Assembly (NCBI RefSeq): GCF_002531725.1
Contig: NZ_NWSQ01000028.1
Location: 1-64,000, forward strand
Length of the DNA stretch: 64,000 bases
Source: Rhizobium sp. L43
GTDB taxonomy: Bacteria > Pseudomonadota > Alphaproteobacteria > Rhizobiales > Rhizobiaceae
Reading direction: 5' to 3'
Under the pieces are notes generated by a model that was given only the letters and a program-made list of their open reading frames with translations, was not told where the DNA came from and made no database searches. Shown one piece after another: positions 25,909 to 34,250 of this stretch. Made by a program: the position numbers and the translations under genes. How positions within the stretch are numbered: the first letter of the stretch is position 1; every line of letters starts with the position of its first letter.

Positions 25909-25995
25909 TGGCGAGCTTCCTGAACCGGGATCGTGGGTCAGGCTTAGCGAGGCCAGCGTTAACAGCGGTTAAGAAACTGTAAAGTTAGGTAAAAT
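25906..25995. repeat. Duplicated promoter-leader region, copy 2 (before the NodT-type gene)
   Basis: The partner of the repeat at 24299-24390. Similarity runs from the start codon through the ribosome site and -10 region to the end of the regulator box, with a few indels. The far end overlaps the last codons of the sensor kinase gene, which suggests this is the original copy. Confidence 0.8.
25958..25994 (-). promoter_or_regulatory. 37-bp direct-repeat regulator box B
   Basis: Read leftwards: TTTACC, AACTTTACA, CTTAACCGC, TTAAC. It ends 10 bp before CTAAGC, a -10-like hexamer, in front of the NodT-type gene. It overlaps the 3' end of the sensor kinase gene. It has the same length and spacing as boxes A, C and D. 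Confidence 0.7.
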
Positions 25996-27289
25996 CGCGA
26001 GGGTCAGCCGAACCAGGAGACGTCGGCCGCCGCGGAAGCTCGATTGTGATGGCCAGTCCGCCGCCGTCGGGCAAGGATGCATGCACCCGCCCGCCATGGC
26101 GCTCGACGGCCTGCCGGGTGATGGCGAGACCCAGGCCGTATCCGCCTCTCGGCACGGCCTCTTTCCCGCGTGAGAACGGCTGGAAGATGCGCTCGAGTTC
26201 GTCGCGCCTGACGCCCGGCCCCTGATCGGTGACGCAGATTTTGAGGCGCTCGGCCGCCGCCTCCCAAGACACGGATATGCCCGAATGTTCGGCCGTGTAC
26301 TTGACGGCGTTGCGCACGACGTTTTCGAGCGCCCGGTAGATCAGCTCGCCTTCGACCTCGGCGCGGAAGGCGCCGTCGACGCTCTTTGTAATCGAGACAT
26401 CCCGCGTCTGGGCTTCGAATGCCGCGTCGCCGAGGATTTCGTTCAGCAGTTCGATGACATCCAGAGCCTGGGTTTTCAGCGGCAGGCCGGATCCCGCGGT
26501 CAGCCTGGCGAGCGTCAGAACTTCGCCGACCAGCGCATCGAGCCGTTCGACCTCCCGGTCCATGCGATCCAGCATGGCGCCAAGCTTCGCCGGGCTCTGC
26601 CGGAGCACACCGACAGCGGCCTGCAGGCGGGACAAGGGCGAGCGCAATTCATGGGAGACGTCGTGGAACAGCCTCTGCTGCGCATTCTGAAGCTCCTGAA
26701 GCCGCGCGGCGGTGGAATCGAAGTCATGCGCAAGTGCGGTGACCTCGTCCCTGCGGCCGGCCATCTGGTCGCCGATACGGACGTCGAAGCGGCCATGAGC
26801 AAGCGCGCTCAGGCCATCGCGAAGGTGCACGACAGGGCGAATGAGATAGCGGGCGAGTGCTGCGGCAGCGACGGTACTCGAAACGAAAATCGAAAGCCAA
26901 GGCACCAGCAGAGCCAGGTTGTCGACAATGTTGAGAAGGAAGTTCGCTTCCGGCGCCACGGAGATCCGGTAGCAGATTCCGTCCTTCAGGATGGACTTCG
27001 TCTCTGCCGAGCCCTCGTCTCCGCAGGCAAGCAACTCCGTGGTTTTCGACAGCGTCAGGCCCAGCGGCACCGTCTCCTCACTTGTGCGGATGAAGCGCGC
27101 GGCGGCGTCCTCGCCATCCCTTGCAAGCACATTCGCCGTCAGCGTCAGAATGATCGCCCGCTCCTGGTATTCCCGATCGCGGCCGGGGGGCGGAATTTGA
27201 AAGAGGTTGACGATCACGATGATGACAGCGAGCGTCGTTGCCAGCGTCAGCCAGATCGTCGCGAAAAACTTCCAGAAAAGCCTAGGCAT
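25985..27289 (-). CDS. Two-component sensor histidine kinase
   Basis: A 434-residue inner-membrane kinase. There is a membrane helix at residues ~9-31, a periplasmic domain with two cysteines (CGDEG, GICYRIS), a second helix at ~124-148, HAMP at ~150-203, the phosphoacceptor His213 in FHDVSHELRSPLS, then NVVRNAVKYT (N box), DQGPGV (G1) and GYGLGLAIT (G2). It should sense an envelope or periplasmic signal and phosphorylate the regulator encoded 2 bp upstream. Position beside the RND pump points to control of efflux. Confidence 0.93.
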   Translation of the reverse strand: MPRLFWKFFATIWLTLATTLAVIIVIVNLFQIPPPGRDREYQERAIILTLTANVLARDGEDAAARFIRTSEETVPLGLTLSKTTELLACGDEGSAETKSILKDGICYRISVAPEANFLLNIVDNLALLVPWLSIFVSSTVAAAALARYLIRPVVHLRDGLSALAHGRFDVRIGDQMAGRRDEVTALAHDFDSTAARLQELQNAQQRLFHDVSHELRSPLSRLQAAVGVLRQSPAKLGAMLDRMDREVERLDALVGEVLTLARLTAGSGLPLKTQALDVIELLNEILGDAAFEAQTRDVSITKSVDGAFRAEVEGELIYRALENVVRNAVKYTAEHSGISVSWEAAAERLKICVTDQGPGVRRDELERIFQPFSRGKEAVPRGGYGLGLAITRQAVERHGGRVHASLPDGGGLAITIELPRRPTSPGSADPRDFT

Positions 27290-27291
27290 GG

Positions 27292-27978
27292 TCAGTCCAC
27301 GAGAAGTTGATAGCCCTGGCCGCGAACGGACTGGATCCAGGATTGCCCGTCCTCCCTCAGGCCGAGCTTCTGGCGCACGCTGCTGATATGGACGTCGATA
27401 CGGCGATCGAACGGGGTCAGCGGCTTGCCGAAGGCCCGCTTCGAAATCTCCTGCTTCGACACAAGCTGGCCGGCGCTGCGGGCAAGCACCTCGAGCAGGC
27501 TGAATTCGGTGCCGGTCAGGTCAAGGCTTTCTCCGCGCCATTCGGCGATCCTGCTGCCCGGATGGATCACGAGCTGTCCCGCCCTTACGGTATCGGTGGA
27601 CGCGCCGGTCGCCGGCTGACCGGCGCGGCGAAGGATGGCGCGCAGCCGCGCCGCCAGCTCGCCCGGCGAGCACGGCTTCGGCACATAGTCGTCGGCGCCG
27701 AGATTGAGACCCGATATCCTGTCTACGTCATCGCCCCTTGCGGTCAGCATCAGCACCGGGACCTGGCTGAGCTTCCGGATCCTTTGCAGAACCTCGATCC
27801 CGTTCATCCGGGGCATCATGATGTCGAGCACGATAATATCGACCGTATTGCCGGCGGCAGCCGCAATGGCGGCGCGGCCGTCCGTATCCGTTACGACGTC
27901 ATATCCTTCTTCGACCAGATATTCCTGCAGAAGCGTCGTCAGCTCGGCATCGTCGTCGATGAGGAGAACCTTGTTCAT
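27292..27978 (-). CDS. OmpR/PhoB family response regulator
   Basis: A 228-residue regulator. The receiver domain has the acidic pocket IDDDAE, the phosphoacceptor Asp52 (VLDIMMPRMNG) and Lys in PKPCSPGEL. The C-terminal winged helix-turn-helix contains LTGTEFSLLEVLARSAGQLV and DRRIDVHISSVRQKL. It is the first gene of a regulator-kinase pair, divergent from the RND operon. The 37-bp direct-repeat boxes in this region match the half-site size and spacing expected for this family, so it is the probable activator of boxes A to D and of its own promoter. Confidence 0.94.
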   Translation of the reverse strand: MNKVLLIDDDAELTTLLQEYLVEEGYDVVTDTDGRAAIAAAAGNTVDIIVLDIMMPRMNGIEVLQRIRKLSQVPVLMLTARGDDVDRISGLNLGADDYVPKPCSPGELAARLRAILRRAGQPATGASTDTVRAGQLVIHPGSRIAEWRGESLDLTGTEFSLLEVLARSAGQLVSKQEISKRAFGKPLTPFDRRIDVHISSVRQKLGLREDGQSWIQSVRGQGYQLLVD

Positions 27979-28039
27979 TCACTTCGTCCGTCATTAATCC
28001 CGTCAAGCCATACAGCACAAACACCGTCGTGGGAGCGAG

Positions 28040-28076
28040 TTTTACCTAACTTAACACTAACTTGACCGCACTTAAC
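28040..28076 (+). promoter_or_regulatory. 37-bp direct-repeat regulator box C
   Basis: Read rightwards: TTTACC, AACTTAACA, CTTGACCGC, TTAAC. It lies between the divergent response regulator and RND operon and faces the pump genes. A -10-like TTACTT starts 10 bp after the box. It could also autoregulate the response regulator gene. Confidence 0.72.
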
Positions 28077-28184
28077 GTTCGTCCCGTTACTTATCCTGCC
28101 ATGACATAGACGCGCGCCGAGGCCGGTTGCCGCGCATGAGCAACAATCATCCGTCGAGTTGGCGCGGATCGGTCAAAGGCAGCG

Positions 28185-29285
28185 ATGTCTTTGACCACAA
28201 GGAGTGCATCGTTGAGAAAACCGTCTGGCATATTCGCCACCGCCGTTGTTGCGGCGGTGCTTCTGTTTCCGCTGCGCAGTGCCGCGGCGGATCAAGCCGC
28301 TGCGCCGGCCCTCACCGTCTCGCTGGTGACGCCGGCCGAGCGGGATTGGCCGGAAACCGTTCCCGCAAGCGGCTGGCTGAAGCCCTGGCAGGAAGCCATT
28401 ATCGCTTCCGAGACGAGTGGCCTGCGCATAACCGAAATCCTGGCCGATGTCGGCTCCGTGGTTAAGAAAGGGCAGACCCTCGTCCTGTTGTCGCAGGACA
28501 GCGTACAGGCCGACCTTCGCAAGCAGGAGGCGGCCATCGCGACCGCCAATGCGACGCTCGCAAAGGCGAAGGCCAATGCGGATCGGGCACGCCAGCTTCA
28601 GCCCTCAGGCGCCCTCTCGGATGAGAAGATCGTCGAATATTTCGCCGACGAACAGACGGCGACAGCAAGTCTTGCCTCTGAAAAGGCGGCACTCGACAGC
28701 CAGAAGATCAAGCTCGACCAGACGACGGTCACGGCCGTCGACGACGGTCTGATCACCTCGCGCTCGGCCGAGCTCGGCGCGGTCGTCTCCTCCGGCACCG
28801 AGCTGTTTCGTATGGTCCGCCAGCAGCGGGTCGAATGGCAGGCGGAGGTTTCCGCCCGCTATCTCTCGCGCATCTCAGAAGGATTGAGCGTCGACATCGA
28901 CGGGCCGGACGGGCGCCGCATTCAGGGCAAGGTGAGGCTCGTCGGACCGTCGGTCGACACCAATACGAGCCGGGCGATCGTCTATGTCGCGCTTCCCCAG
29001 GACGTTCACCCGCGCACCGGCCTTTACGTCACCGGCACGATCGAACTCAGGACCACGCCGGCGCTGACGGTTCCGGAGACGGCGATCGTGTTCCGCGACG
29101 GGATCAACTACGTCTTTGCGGCCGGCGAGGACAAGCGGGTAAGACGGGTGCGGGTGGAGACCGGCCGCCGCAACGCCGGCGAAGTCGAAATCGTCTCCGG
29201 CATCGATAAGTCGGCGCGGGTGGTGACGTCGGGCGGAGCATTTCTGTCGGACAACGATCTCGTGAAGATTGCGGGAGAAGGCTGA
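28185..29285 (+). CDS. RND efflux periplasmic adaptor (membrane fusion) protein
   Basis: A 366-residue protein with an N-terminal signal/membrane segment (ATAVVAAVLLFPLRSAAA). The barrel-sandwich halves read ASETSGLRITEILADVGSVV and DDGLITSRSAELGAVVSSGT, a helical hairpin covers ~105-170, and a C-terminal beta-barrel contains GLYVTGTIELRTTPALTVPE. It links the inner-membrane pump to the outer-membrane channel. The ATG at 28185 has AAAGG 5 bp before; a TTG at 28212 after AAGGAG is an alternative. Its stop overlaps the pump start (TGATG). Box C lies about 110 bp upstream. Confidence 0.93.
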   Translation: MSLTTRSASLRKPSGIFATAVVAAVLLFPLRSAAADQAAAPALTVSLVTPAERDWPETVPASGWLKPWQEAIIASETSGLRITEILADVGSVVKKGQTLVLLSQDSVQADLRKQEAAIATANATLAKAKANADRARQLQPSGALSDEKIVEYFADEQTATASLASEKAALDSQKIKLDQTTVTAVDDGLITSRSAELGAVVSSGTELFRMVRQQRVEWQAEVSARYLSRISEGLSVDIDGPDGRRIQGKVRLVGPSVDTNTSRAIVYVALPQDVHPRTGLYVTGTIELRTTPALTVPETAIVFRDGINYVFAAGEDKRVRRVRVETGRRNAGEVEIVSGIDKSARVVTSGGAFLSDNDLVKIAGEG

Positions 29286-32200
29286 TGAACTTTTCCGCAT
29301 TTTCGATCCGCAATCCCGTCCCGGCGATCCTGCTCTTTGCGATGCTTGCCGTCGGCGGTTTGCTGGCTTTCAAACACCTGCCGATCCAGAATTTCCCCGA
29401 TATGGACCTCCCGACCATCAAAGTGACCGCGACGCTCGACGGCGCAGCACCTTCGCAGCTGGAGACGGAGGTCGCCCGCACGATCGAGGACAATCTTGCC
29501 TCGCTGAGCTATCTCGATCACATCACCACGACGATCACCGACGGCACGGTGTCGATCAGCGTCTCCTTCAAACTGGAGAAGGACAGCGAAACCGCCTTGA
29601 ACGAAGTCCGCAATGCCGTGGACAGCGCCAAGGCCGATCTGCCGGCGCAGATGCAGACGCCGAGCGTCACCAAGGTTACGGTGCAGAATTCGGCGCTGGT
29701 CACCTATGCCGTCCAGTCTGCCACCCTCAATGAAACCGAGCTCTCCTGGTTCATCGACAATGATCTGACCAAGGCGCTGCTGTCGGTGCCGGGTGTCGGG
29801 CAGGTCAACCGCATCGGCGGCGTCGACCGCGAGGTTCACGTCGATCTCGATCCGACGACGATGGCCGCCTTCGGCGTCACGGCGACCACTGTGTCGGCGC
29901 AGTTGAAATCGGTTCAGGCCGATACGTCGGGCGGCCTCGGAGAAATCGGCGGCACCCGGCAGACATTACGCACGCTCGGCGCCGTAGCCTCGGTCGATGC
30001 CCTGAAGGAATTGCGAATTCCCCTGGCAAACGGACAGCAGGTTCGCCTCGATGACGTCGCATCCGTCACCGACAGCTTCGCCGAGCGATCCTCGATGGCC
30101 TATCTCGACGGCAAACCGGTGATCGCCGTCGAGATCAAGCGCTCGAATGGGTTTTCCGACAGCGGTGTCTCGACCGATGTCGACACGGCAATGAAAGAGT
30201 TCGCAGCCAAGCATTCCAACGTCCAGATCGAGGAAGCCTACAGCACCATCGGGCCGATCCTCGACAATTACGACGGCTCGATGCACATGCTGTACGAAGG
30301 AGCGATCCTGGCGATCGTCGTCGTCTGGCTCTTCCTTCGGGACTGGCGTGCGACGGTCCTGTCGGCGGTGGCGCTGCCATTGTCCGTCATACCGACCTTC
30401 CTCGTCATGTACCTGGCCGGCTTCAGCCTTAATATCGTCACCCTGCTTGCGCTGTCGCTCGTCGTCGGCATCCTCGTCGACGACGCCATCGTCGAAGTCG
30501 AGAACATCGCCCGCCACCTGCAGATGGGCAAACGGCCGATCGACGCCGCTCTGGAGGCGGCCGACGAGATCGGGCTCGCCGTCATCGCCACCACCTTCAC
30601 GCTGGTTGCGGTCTTCCTGCCGACGGCCTTCATGAGCGGTATACCGGGACTGATATTCCGCCAGTTCGGCATCACGGCCGCGGTCGCCGTCCTTGTCTCG
30701 CTCGTCGTCGCACGCCTGCTGACGCCGATGATGGCCGCCTATTTCATGAAGGCTCATCCGACAGAGGAAAAGGATGGCCGCATCATGCGTGCCTATATGG
30801 CGATCGTGAAAGCCGCCATGAACCATAGGAAGACCACGGTGGCCCTGACCGCCGTCGTCGTCGCGCTTTCGCTCGCCACCATCCCGCTGCTGAAATCCGG
30901 CTTCCTGCCCGCTTCCGACGACGCGCGAGCCCAGATCACGCTCACCGTGCAGCCGGGCGCCACGATCGAGCAGACGGACGCCGCGACCAGGCAGGCCGCC
31001 GATATCGTCGGCAAGCTGCAGGACGTGACGCATGTCTTTTCCGCGGTCGGTTCCGCATCCCAGGGCGGCGGCCCCGACACCAGCACGACGAGCAGCGTCG
31101 GATCGGCGACGATCGTCGCCGTGCTCTCACCCATCGGCGAGCGCGACCGCAAGCAATCGGAAATCGAAAACGACATCCGGCAGGCGCTCTCGGTCCTATC
31201 AGGCGTGCGGGTCGCGGTCGGCGGCGGCGGCAACGGCACGAAGCTCGAGATCACCCTTGCCAGTGACGACGCCAACGCACTCGACAGCGCAAGCACGGCG
31301 CTGGAAGAGCAACTCCGAACGCTGCAGGGCATCGGCGCGGTGACGTCGACCGCGGCGAGACAAGCGCCGGAGATCCAGATCACGCCCGACTTCGCGCGCG
31401 CAGCAGCGCTCGGAGTGACGTCGAACGCCATCGCCGAGGCTGTGCGCGTGGCGACGAATGGCGATTATTCCGCCGATCTGCCGAAGCTCAACCTGCCGCA
31501 GCGCCAGGTTCCCATCGTCGTCCGCTTCAGCCCCGAGACACGCACGAAGCTCGACGACATCAAGAACATGCGGGTTGTGGGAACGAACGGCAATGTCGAT
31601 CTCGGATCGATCGCCGATATCCGGATCGGCGGCAGTCCCTCCGAGATCGACCGCATCGACCGGATGCGCAACGTCACCGTATCGGTCGAGCTCAACGGCC
31701 GCATCCTGGGCGATGTCAACCGCGAGGCGCAGGCGCTGCCGGCGCTTCAGCATCTGCCGTCGGGCGTCACCCTCGTCGAACAGGGTGAACTTCAGCGCAG
31801 TTCGGAACTGTTCCAGAGCTTTGGCCTGGCGATGGCGATCGGGGTGTTCTGCATCTACGCGATCCTCGTCCTGCTCTTCCACGACTTCCTGCAGCCGTTC
31901 ACCCTGCTGATGGCTCTGCCGCTCTCGCTCGGCGGCGCGCTCCTGCCGCTGGTGTTGACCGGAACCAGCTTCTCGATGTCGGCTGTCATCGGGCTGCTCA
32001 TGCTGATGGGCGTGGTGACGAAGAACTCGATTCTTCTCATCGAATACGCAATCATGTCGCGCCACCAGGGCATGCCCCGGTTCGATGCCCTTGTGGATGC
32101 CTGCCACAAGCGCGCCCGGCCGATCATCATGACCACGATCGCCATGGCATCCGGCATGCTGCCGGTCGCCCTCAGCCTGACCGGCGGCGATTCCAGCTTC

Positions 32201-32431
32201 CGGCAGCCGATGGCGATCGTGGTGATCGGCGGGGTGATGATGTCGACGCTGCTCAGCCTCATCGTCATCCCTGTCATCTTCACCTTCGTCGACGATCTCA
32301 ACGAGGCACTCAAGCGCCTCGTGCACCGGGCCGGGCGTGAAACCACCGACGCCGAACCGCAGGCATCCAACGATCGCGCAGCGATCACTTTCAAGCCCGA
32401 ACTTTCCAAGCGAGGGCAAGGTCAGAGATGA
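29285..32431 (+). CDS. RND family efflux pump permease
   Basis: A 1048-residue pump of standard length with 12 membrane helices and two large periplasmic loops. FSIRNPVPAILLFAMLAVGG is the first helix, GILVDDAIVEVENIARHLQ holds the intramembrane acidic pair used for proton coupling, and IGLLMLMGVVTKNSILLIEY lies in the second half. The family exports drugs, metals or lipophilic compounds with the adaptor and an outer-membrane channel. The sequence does not show the substrate. It forms a coupled operon with the adaptor and is probably induced through box C. Confidence 0.95.
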   Translation: MNFSAFSIRNPVPAILLFAMLAVGGLLAFKHLPIQNFPDMDLPTIKVTATLDGAAPSQLETEVARTIEDNLASLSYLDHITTTITDGTVSISVSFKLEKDSETALNEVRNAVDSAKADLPAQMQTPSVTKVTVQNSALVTYAVQSATLNETELSWFIDNDLTKALLSVPGVGQVNRIGGVDREVHVDLDPTTMAAFGVTATTVSAQLKSVQADTSGGLGEIGGTRQTLRTLGAVASVDALKELRIPLANGQQVRLDDVASVTDSFAERSSMAYLDGKPVIAVEIKRSNGFSDSGVSTDVDTAMKEFAAKHSNVQIEEAYSTIGPILDNYDGSMHMLYEGAILAIVVVWLFLRDWRATVLSAVALPLSVIPTFLVMYLAGFSLNIVTLLALSLVVGILVDDAIVEVENIARHLQMGKRPIDAALEAADEIGLAVIATTFTLVAVFLPTAFMSGIPGLIFRQFGITAAVAVLVSLVVARLLTPMMAAYFMKAHPTEEKDGRIMRAYMAIVKAAMNHRKTTVALTAVVVALSLATIPLLKSGFLPASDDARAQITLTVQPGATIEQTDAATRQAADIVGKLQDVTHVFSAVGSASQGGGPDTSTTSSVGSATIVAVLSPIGERDRKQSEIENDIRQALSVLSGVRVAVGGGGNGTKLEITLASDDANALDSASTALEEQLRTLQGIGAVTSTAARQAPEIQITPDFARAAALGVTSNAIAEAVRVATNGDYSADLPKLNLPQRQVPIVVRFSPETRTKLDDIKNMRVVGTNGNVDLGSIADIRIGGSPSEIDRIDRMRNVTVSVELNGRILGDVNREAQALPALQHLPSGVTLVEQGELQRSSELFQSFGLAMAIGVFCIYAILVLLFHDFLQPFTLLMALPLSLGGALLPLVLTGTSFSMSAVIGLLMLMGVVTKNSILLIEYAIMSRHQGMPRFDALVDACHKRARPIIMTTIAMASGMLPVALSLTGGDSSFRQPMAIVVIGGVMMSTLLSLIVIPVIFTFVDDLNEALKRLVHRAGRETTDAEPQASNDRAAITFKPELSKRGQGQR

Positions 32432-32550
32432 CTGCGCTCGCCGGATTATTGGCCAGACGGTGTCGCACCCGATACGGACGACGCCTGGCGATCGTCAACC
32501 TCTTCGGTCGAGTTCCTCCCCCCGGAACAAGGCCGCGGGACGTGTCCCCC

Positions 32551-32575
32551 CGCAGGCGGCGTCATGCCGCCTGCG
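32551..32575. other. Perfect hairpin upstream of the patatin-like gene
   Basis: CGCAGGCGGC and GCCGCCTGCG pair exactly around GTCAT (10-bp stem, 5-nt loop). No T-run follows, so it is not a standard intrinsic terminator. It lies between the RND gene and the patatin-like gene, 28 bp before the latter's start, and may shape mRNA stability or initiation there. Confidence 0.6.
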
Positions 32576-32603
32576 CGTCCTGCCATTCGATGGAGACGGC
32601 ATA

Positions 32604-33785
32604 ATGTCGGACCTCCCCGCAACCAGGCGACTGGGGAAGAGCCTGGTGCGAGCCCTTGTCGCCTTGCTCTCCTTCGCGCTTGTCCTGTCCGGATGCACCG
32701 AGATCATGGACAGGGCGCTCGATGCGAAGGAAGCGGAAACGGCTTCGATTGCCGGTTATGGCGAGATTCGAACCTATCTGGATGCCCGGCTCGACGAAGC
32801 GCCGAAAGACATCCTCGATTGGGAACCGGCAACCAGGCGGGATCGCGTCGACGCATTGATGATTTCAGGTGGCGGCGCCGGCGGCGCCTTCAGCGTCGGC
32901 GTGCTTTCCGCATGGAGCGTGATGAAAACACGCCCCCGGTTCGATGTCGTGACGGGCGTGAGCACGGGTGCTCTGATCGCGCCCTTTGCCTTCCTCGGAT
33001 CGGCCTATGACGATACTCTGGTGCATCTCTACACGAGCGGCGTCGCCGAAGAGCTCGCCCGCAGCAAACGAGCCGGCGGATTGTTCGGCCCAAGCCTGCT
33101 GAGAGCCGATCCCTTGCGGCGAATGGTCGAGCAGTTCATCACGCCGGCAATCCTGCGGCAGGTTGCGGCCGAGCATTGCAAAGGCCGTCGTCTCCTCGTT
33201 CTGACGACCAACCTCGACACGCAGAGAGCCGTCGTCTGGAACATGGGCGCCATCGCAACCAGCGGCCGGCCGGATGCGCTGAGGCTGTTTCAGGACATCA
33301 TGGTGGCCTCGGCAAGCATACCGGGCGTTTATCCCTCAGTGATGATCAAGGCCGAGTCCGGAGGACGCCACTTCGAGGAAATGCACTCGGATGGCGGCTC
33401 CGCCTCTCAAGTCCTCATGCTCCCACAGGCTCTCCTGACAAGCTCCCATCGCCTCGGTCCGACAAAGCGGGCGGCCGTTAATTTCTATGTGATCATCAAC
33501 AACGCGCTCATGCCCGAATTCGCCAAGACGCCCGACAAGACGTTATCCGTGGTCGCAAGAGCCTTCTCCATTTTCGTCAAATCCCAGACGCAGAGTGCAC
33601 TGACGGCTCTCTATAACTATTCGAAATTGACAGGCGCGCGTTTCCATCTCGCCTCAATCGACGTGCAAGTTCCCTATTCCATGCTCGATCCGTTCAACAC
33701 CGGCTATATGCGCGCTGTCTATAATCTCGGCTACGCGGAGCTCATGGCTGGAACCTTGTGGAGAGACAGTCCGGTTTTTCGCTAA
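32604..33785 (+). CDS. Patatin-like phospholipase lipoprotein
   Basis: A 393-residue protein with a lipoprotein signal (lipobox LVLSGC). The patatin elements are all present: the oxyanion loop SGGGAGGAFSVGVL, the nucleophile elbow GVSTGAL (Ser in GxSxG) and the DGG of the Ser-Asp dyad (MHSDGGSAS). Patatins hydrolyse acyl esters of lipids; as a lipoprotein it would act at the cell envelope. GGAG lies 9 bp before the ATG at 32604; earlier starts overlap the RND gene. It follows the RND operon by 172 bp in the same direction and may share its transcript. Confidence 0.9.
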   Translation: MSDLPATRRLGKSLVRALVALLSFALVLSGCTEIMDRALDAKEAETASIAGYGEIRTYLDARLDEAPKDILDWEPATRRDRVDALMISGGGAGGAFSVGVLSAWSVMKTRPRFDVVTGVSTGALIAPFAFLGSAYDDTLVHLYTSGVAEELARSKRAGGLFGPSLLRADPLRRMVEQFITPAILRQVAAEHCKGRRLLVLTTNLDTQRAVVWNMGAIATSGRPDALRLFQDIMVASASIPGVYPSVMIKAESGGRHFEEMHSDGGSASQVLMLPQALLTSSHRLGPTKRAAVNFYVIINNALMPEFAKTPDKTLSVVARAFSIFVKSQTQSALTALYNYSKLTGARFHLASIDVQVPYSMLDPFNTGYMRAVYNLGYAELMAGTLWRDSPVFR

Positions 33786-33863
33786 TCGAGCGACGCGTCG
33801 CGGTAACATCGGGCTGCTCATGCCGATGGGTGTGGTGATGCTTCGCCTGCGCCGCAGAAGAAG

Positions 33864-33900
33864 CTTTACCAAACTTTACACTTCCTTAACCGCGCTTAAC
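33864..33900 (+). promoter_or_regulatory. 37-bp direct-repeat regulator box D
   Basis: Read rightwards: TTTACC, AACTTTACA, CTTAACCGC, TTAAC. It is the best match to the common pattern. CTATTA starts 10 bp after it, as in the other three copies. It points into the AT-rich stretch where no known gene is found, so it predicts an undescribed transcript. Confidence 0.65.
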
Positions 33901-33947
33901 ATCCGCACGGCTATTAGAGTACGACCTCAGTCAATCCGGAGTGTCGT

Positions 33948-34229
33948 GTGTCCAAGGCACATCGAAATATTCTCCGTTGCCGTTTCACGGAGCGGAAAAA
34001 CCTATACTCCGCGATATCGCGGCAACTTCTCAATTTCAATTCGGAATTTCTTTATTATTGTACTTTCTGTCGCGACCGAGTTATTACATTTATTCAGTTT
34101 TTTATTCAAAATCATTACATCTCAATTGCGGACTTCCTATGGCTTAGGATTCGATCAGGCCGCATAGAAAATGTTCGAATAGAGCGCGATGCTCTATCGG
34201 AAGACATTTCAATTGGAGGAACGGGGTGA
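33948..34229 (+). CDS. Possible small protein downstream of box D
   Basis: A 93-codon frame that starts with GTG, with GGAG 6 bp upstream, about 30 bp after the predicted -10 of box D. The product would be basic and rich in Phe, Tyr, Ile and Asn in its middle (FNSEFLYYCTFCRD, then ITFIQFFIQNHYISI), which could span the membrane once. Codon use is unlike the neighbours because of the AT bias. I recognise no family. It may equally be a chance frame in a small regulatory RNA. Confidence 0.2.
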   Translation: MSKAHRNILRCRFTERKNLYSAISRQLLNFNSEFLYYCTFCRDRVITFIQFFIQNHYISIADFLWLRIRSGRIENVRIERDALSEDISIGGTG

Positions 34230-34250
34230 TTGATCACATGCGCCGGGTGA

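Larger units (their letters stand above)
33786..34250. other. AT-rich intergenic region with an orphan regulator box
   Basis: About 460 bp without a recognised gene. In order it holds the palindrome GCGACGCGTCGC (33790-33801), a 34-bp fragment resembling RND coding sequence (33807-33840), box D, a rightward -10-like CTATTA, then ~300 bp that is clearly AT-richer than its surroundings. A small hairpin ATAGAGC-GCGAT-GCTCTAT lies near its end. Confidence 0.6.

Noticed and set aside
33820..34167. A 115-codon plus-strand frame crossing regulator box D
   Set aside because: It would place the predicted promoter inside the gene, has no ribosome site, and its first codons are the RND gene fragment in a different context.
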